A stretch of 6,563 nucleotides of DNA, taken from the NCBI GenBank assembly GCA_017885385.1, contig JAFNGF010000200.1, positions 1-6,563 of the forward strand, given 5' to 3'. This document shows positions 4,290-6,563 of this stretch, one piece after another. The notes under the pieces were generated by a model. That model saw only the letters and a list, made by a program, of their open reading frames with translations. It made no database searches and had not been told where the DNA came from. The position numbers and the translations under genes were made by a program. Source of the DNA: Planctomycetota bacterium (GTDB lineage: Bacteria > Planctomycetota > Phycisphaerae > Sedimentisphaerales > Anaerobacaceae). The first letter of the stretch is position 1; each line of letters begins with the position of its first letter.

Positions 4290-4688
4290 ATGAGCTGGAG
4301 CGATCCAATAGCTGATATGCTGACGAGAATTCGAAACGCCCTAAGGGCAAACAAAGAACAGGTCAGTATCAGGGCATCGAATATTTGCCAAGCTATCGCA
4401 GCTGTCCTGAAGAAAGAAGGTTACATCAAAGATTTCGACCGGATCGATGATGGCAAACAAGGAACGCTGAGAATCGCTCTGAAGTACGACCAAGAGGGAC
4501 AGCCTGTGATCACCGAAATAACAAGAACAAGCAAGCCCGGCTGCCGAATCTATTCGCCCGCCGGCGATTTGCCGCGGGTCTTAGGCGGCATGGGCATAGC
4601 AATTGTCTCGACCAGCAAAGGCGTAATGAGCGACAGAGAATGCCGCAGCGCCAATGTCGGCGGTGAGATTCTTTGTACGGTGAGCTAA
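4290..4688 (+). CDS. rpsH: 30S ribosomal protein S8
   Basis: The protein has 132 residues (E. coli 130). The N-terminus MSWSDPIADMLTRIRNA is diagnostic and sets ATG 4290. Other blocks are VLKKEGYIKDF (39-49), SKPGCRIY (81-88), LPRVLGGMGIAIVSTSKGVM (94-113) and the C-terminal NVGGEILCTV; STSKGVM is the S8 signature. S8 is a primary binder of 16S rRNA helix 21. In E. coli it is also the translational repressor of the spc operon, acting at rplE. Whether that holds here is unknown; the rplX-rplE hairpin is a place to look. The TAA stop overlaps the rplF ATG by one base (TAATG), indicating translational coupling. Confidence 0.97.
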   Translation: MSWSDPIADMLTRIRNALRANKEQVSIRASNICQAIAAVLKKEGYIKDFDRIDDGKQGTLRIALKYDQEGQPVITEITRTSKPGCRIYSPAGDLPRVLGGMGIAIVSTSKGVMSDRECRSANVGGEILCTVS

Positions 4689-5269
4689 TGAGTCGAGTCG
4701 GCAAAAAACCCGTTGACATCCCCAAGGGCGTGAAAATTGAGCAGCAGGGCTTGTCCATCAAGGCGTCCGGGCCGCTGGGCAGCCTGCAGCTGGACTGTCA
4801 CCCCCTGATTGAGGTGGAAATCGACAATAAGGCAGGCAGAATACTGGTCAAGAATGATCACCCTGAAAGTCGCTCAAGTAAACAGTTGCACGGCACCATG
4901 CGCGCCCTGATTGCAAATATGATTGCAGGCGTTAGCAAGGGTTTCCAAAAGAAATTCGAAATATATGGCACCGGCTTTAACATCAAGGAACAAGCTGGAA
5001 AGCTGCTTTTTCAGGTCGGCTTTTCGAGCACAGTGGAAAAACAGATACCGCAAGGCGTAAAAGTAAGCATTGAGACCGGTGCAACCAGAGGCGATGAGGT
5101 GCCCGCCAGGTTCACTGTTTCCTCGCCGGACAAACAATTGCTGGGACAGTTCGCCGCGGATATACACAAAATAAGGCCGCCGGAGCCTTACAAAGGAAAA
5201 GGCATCCGCTTTGCGGACGAACATGTACGCCGCAAGGTCGGCAAAGCATTTACTTCGGGAGCGGCATAG
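4688..5269 (+). CDS. rplF: 50S ribosomal protein L6
   Basis: The protein has 193 residues, somewhat longer than E. coli L6 (177). It starts MSRVGKKPVDIPKGV, the canonical L6 N-terminus, and has the two-domain layout. Conserved stretches are HGTMRALIANMIAGVSKGF (68-86), FEIYGTGF (90-97) and the C-terminal signature RPPEPYKGKGIRFADE (163-178). L6 lies at the base of the L7/L12 stalk near the sarcin-ricin loop and supports factor binding. The frame opens at 4673 inside rpsH, but ATG 4688 gives the right N-terminus. It overlaps the rpsH stop by one base and has GGTGA (4679-4683) just upstream, a fair match to the 3' half of the SD. Confidence 0.97.
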   Translation: MSRVGKKPVDIPKGVKIEQQGLSIKASGPLGSLQLDCHPLIEVEIDNKAGRILVKNDHPESRSSKQLHGTMRALIANMIAGVSKGFQKKFEIYGTGFNIKEQAGKLLFQVGFSSTVEKQIPQGVKVSIETGATRGDEVPARFTVSSPDKQLLGQFAADIHKIRPPEPYKGKGIRFADEHVRRKVGKAFTSGAA

Positions 5270-5286
5270 CCGTCGCTTGGTTTCCA

Positions 5287-5652
5287 ATGCGGATTGACAA
5301 GATAAAAAAAGCAGCGCAGAGACGCAAATATAACGTAAGAAAAAGAGTGTCCGGCACGCCGGACAGACCACGACTGTCGGTGTTTCGCTCGAACAGACAC
5401 ATTTATGCCCAGATTGTAGATGACGTGGCAGGAGCTACTCTTGTCTCAGCCAGCACAAGGGCCAAAGGCCTGCGCGACCAACTGCCCAAGGGCGGTAACA
5501 TAAAAGCCGCTCAGATCATAGGCGAAGCAGTGGCAAAACAGGCCCTGGCGGTCGGAATTAAGTGTGTCTGCCTGGACAGAAACCGCTACAAATACCACGG
5601 CAAAGTCAAGGCACTTGCAGAAGCTGCAAGAAAATCGGGCTTGGTTTTTTAA
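5287..5652 (+). CDS. rplR: 50S ribosomal protein L18
   Basis: The protein has 121 residues, normal for L18. After a basic N-terminal segment (IKKAAQRRKYNVRKRV) comes GTPDRPRLSVFRSNRHIYAQ (23-42), then NIKAAQIIGEAVAKQAL (71-87) and the signature CLDRNRYKYHGKVKALAEAA (95-114), ending KSGLVF. L18 binds 5S rRNA with L5 and anchors it in the central protuberance. It begins 17 nt after rplF with no SD; a small stem CGGC/GCCG (5262-5272) carries the rplF TAG in and beside its loop. The coding sequence contains two perfect inverted repeats, listed separately. Confidence 0.97.
   Translation: MRIDKIKKAAQRRKYNVRKRVSGTPDRPRLSVFRSNRHIYAQIVDDVAGATLVSASTRAKGLRDQLPKGGNIKAAQIIGEAVAKQALAVGIKCVCLDRNRYKYHGKVKALAEAARKSGLVF
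5348..5365 (+). repeat. Perfect inverted repeat in rplR
   Basis: TGTCCGGC (5348-5355), spacer AC, GCCGGACA (5358-5365) are exact reverse complements. As RNA this would be a 7-bp stem with a CACG loop, 61 nt into rplR. It encodes the conserved peptide SGTPD, so symmetry rests on codon choice. Function is unknown. Confidence 0.6.
5614..5630 (+). repeat. Perfect hairpin near the 3' end of rplR
   Basis: CTTGCAG (5614-5620), loop AAG, CTGCAAG (5624-5630) form a perfect 7-bp stem. A run of six Ts occurs at 5645-5650, but 14 nt separate it from the stem and it lies within coding sequence, so I do not call it a terminator. Confidence 0.5.
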
Positions 5653-5671
5653 CAGGTACTAACGAAAATTT

Positions 5672-5679
5672 GGAGAAGG
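5672..5679 (+). promoter_or_regulatory. Shine-Dalgarno for rpsE
   Basis: GGAGAAGG precedes the TTG start at 5683; GGAG (5672-5675) is 7 nt away, a standard distance. This site is the main reason to accept a TTG start, since no ATG lies near the N-terminus. Confidence 0.8.
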
Positions 5680-5682
5680 CAA

Positions 5683-6189
5683 TTGCAGATTGAAGCCGGT
5701 ATATTAGCTGGTCAAGAGGAAAAACCGCTGGAAGACACGGTGGTAAAGGTGTTCCGCTGTGCCAAGGTGGTCAAGGGAGGCCGCAGGTTCAGCTTTGGGG
5801 TATTGGTTGTAGTGGGCGACCGCTCCGGAACGGTGGGCATCGGTTACGGCAAGGCTAATGAAGTCCCGCTGGCCGTCGAAAAGGGGATAAAGGACGCCAA
5901 GAAGTCTTTGCAGAAGATAGCTCTGGTCGGACGAACGATTCCGCACCGGACCATCGGCAAGTACAGCGCCACACGGATAGTGATGGTCCCTGCGAGTCCC
6001 GGCACGGGAGTCATCGCCGGCTCCAGTGCCCGCGCAGTGCTCGAATACGCCGGGGTACAGGACGTGCTTACCAAGATATATGGAAGTACCTCTGCCAGGA
6101 ACGTTGTCAAAGCTACCATGGACGGATTGCTCAAGTTACGTCGCAAAGAACAGGTAGAATCACTTCGTGGCGTGGCAATTAGCAGTTGA
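5683..6189 (+). CDS. rpsE: 30S ribosomal protein S5
   Basis: The protein has 168 residues (E. coli 166). It has the N-terminal double-stranded-RNA-binding-like domain with VVKGGRRFSFGVLVVVGDRS (29-48) and GTVGIGYGKANEVPLAVEKG (49-68). The second domain has VMVPASPGTGVIAGSSARAV (100-119) and IYGSTSARNVVKATMDGL (132-149). S5 lies by the mRNA entry channel with S3 and S4 and affects decoding accuracy. The start is TTG 5683, supported by a strong SD at 5672-5679. It begins 30 nt after rplR. After its TGA the next gene is rplO, not rpmD. Confidence 0.96.
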   Translation: MQIEAGILAGQEEKPLEDTVVKVFRCAKVVKGGRRFSFGVLVVVGDRSGTVGIGYGKANEVPLAVEKGIKDAKKSLQKIALVGRTIPHRTIGKYSATRIVMVPASPGTGVIAGSSARAVLEYAGVQDVLTKIYGSTSARNVVKATMDGLLKLRRKEQVESLRGVAISS

Positions 6190-6204
6190 TACTTAGGTGC
6201 TCAA

Positions 6205-6563
6205 ATGTTGAACCACCAAATTACCTCTGTCGCAGGTAAGCATAAGGCCCGCAAGCGTGTCGGGAGAGGTTCCGGCAGCGGCCACGGCAAAACTTGTGGG
6301 CGCGGGACCAAAGGCAGCCTTAGCAGGAGCGGCGCTATGGTTTCGTCGCTCTATGAAGGCGGGCAGGTGCCTTTATTTCGCCGACTACCCAAACGCGGCT
6401 TCAGCAACTACAAGTTCACAACGCGATTTGAGGTTGTCAACGTATCGCAGCTTGAAAAGTTTGAGGACGGCGCTGGCGTTGGGGTAGAAGAATTTTGCCA
6501 AGCCGGCCTGGTCAGAAGCTGCGAAAGTAAGGTCAAGATTCTCGGCGACGGCGAACTGACAAA
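6205..6563 (+). CDS. rplO: 50S ribosomal protein L15, N-terminal part
   Basis: The ATG at 6205 opens a frame that runs off the window after 119 full codons. It reads MLNHQITSVAGKHKARKRVG, then RGSGSGHGKTCGRGTKG (21-37), SRSGA, and EGGQVPLFRRLPKRGFSNYK (51-70). These are the glycine/arginine-rich N-terminal tail and core start of L15. L15 is a late-assembly 50S protein whose N-terminal tail threads into 23S rRNA. AGGTG (6195-6199) is a fair SD 5 nt before the ATG. The gene follows rpsE by 15 nt; the usual rpmD (L30) is absent. Another reading frame at 6257-6487 is a shadow of this gene. About 25-30 C-terminal residues are expected beyond the window. Confidence 0.95.
   Translation, partial: MLNHQITSVAGKHKARKRVGRGSGSGHGKTCGRGTKGSLSRSGAMVSSLYEGGQVPLFRRLPKRGFSNYKFTTRFEVVNVSQLEKFEDGAGVGVEEFCQAGLVRSCESKVKILGDGELT

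Noticed and set aside
4874..5371. 165-codon reverse-strand frame opposite rplF and rplR
   Set aside because: It overlaps two certain ribosomal genes and shows no family features.
5614..5652. Intrinsic terminator at the end of rplR
   Set aside because: The stem is perfect, but the T-run starts 14 nt after it, lies inside the gene, and rpsE follows with its own SD.
6257..6487. Forward 76-codon frame
   Set aside because: It is an alternative frame inside rplO; the L15 frame starting at 6205 has unmistakable family motifs.

Overview
The window is a continuous stretch of a bacterial S10-spc ribosomal-protein operon, all on the + strand. The order is rpsS (3' end only), rplV, rpsC, rplP, rpmC, rpsQ, rplN, rplX, rplE, rpsN (zinc type), rpsH, rplF, rplR, rpsE, rplO (5' part only). 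Every gene was identified by family motifs read from its translation. The genes feed one pathway, assembly of the 30S subunit (S19, S3, S17, S14, S8, S5) and the 50S subunit (L22, L16, L29, L14, L24, L5, L6, L18, L15). No promoter, intrinsic terminator, tRNA, mobile element or CRISPR array could be supported.

Organism: best guess is a member of the Planctomycetota, possibly Phycisphaerae-like. This is inference with moderate confidence. The grounds are the missing rpmD (L30) between rpsE and rplO, a short insertion in L14, an N-terminally extended L22, and inconsistent use of Shine-Dalgarno (SD) sequences. A search with the S3, L14 or L22 proteins would settle it.

Layout: 1-2457 is the S10-type part and 2555-6563 the spc-type part. 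The largest gap, 97 nt with a strong hairpin, falls exactly at the rpsQ/rplN boundary where E. coli splits the two operons. Spacing varies: rpsH and rplF overlap by one base, several genes are 3-17 nt apart, and other gaps are 43-97 nt. Every gap of 43 nt or more holds at least one inverted repeat, and none of these is followed by a T-tract.

The most notable feature is L22. Its ordinary ribosomal domain is preceded in frame by about 75 residues that read as a Cro/CI (XRE)-like helix-turn-helix. Inside the DNA coding for that helix-turn-helix lies a perfect 24-nt palindrome (126-149), covering exactly codons 19-26. Together they suggest, without proving, a ribosomal protein with a nucleic-acid-binding add-on and possible feedback on its own operon.
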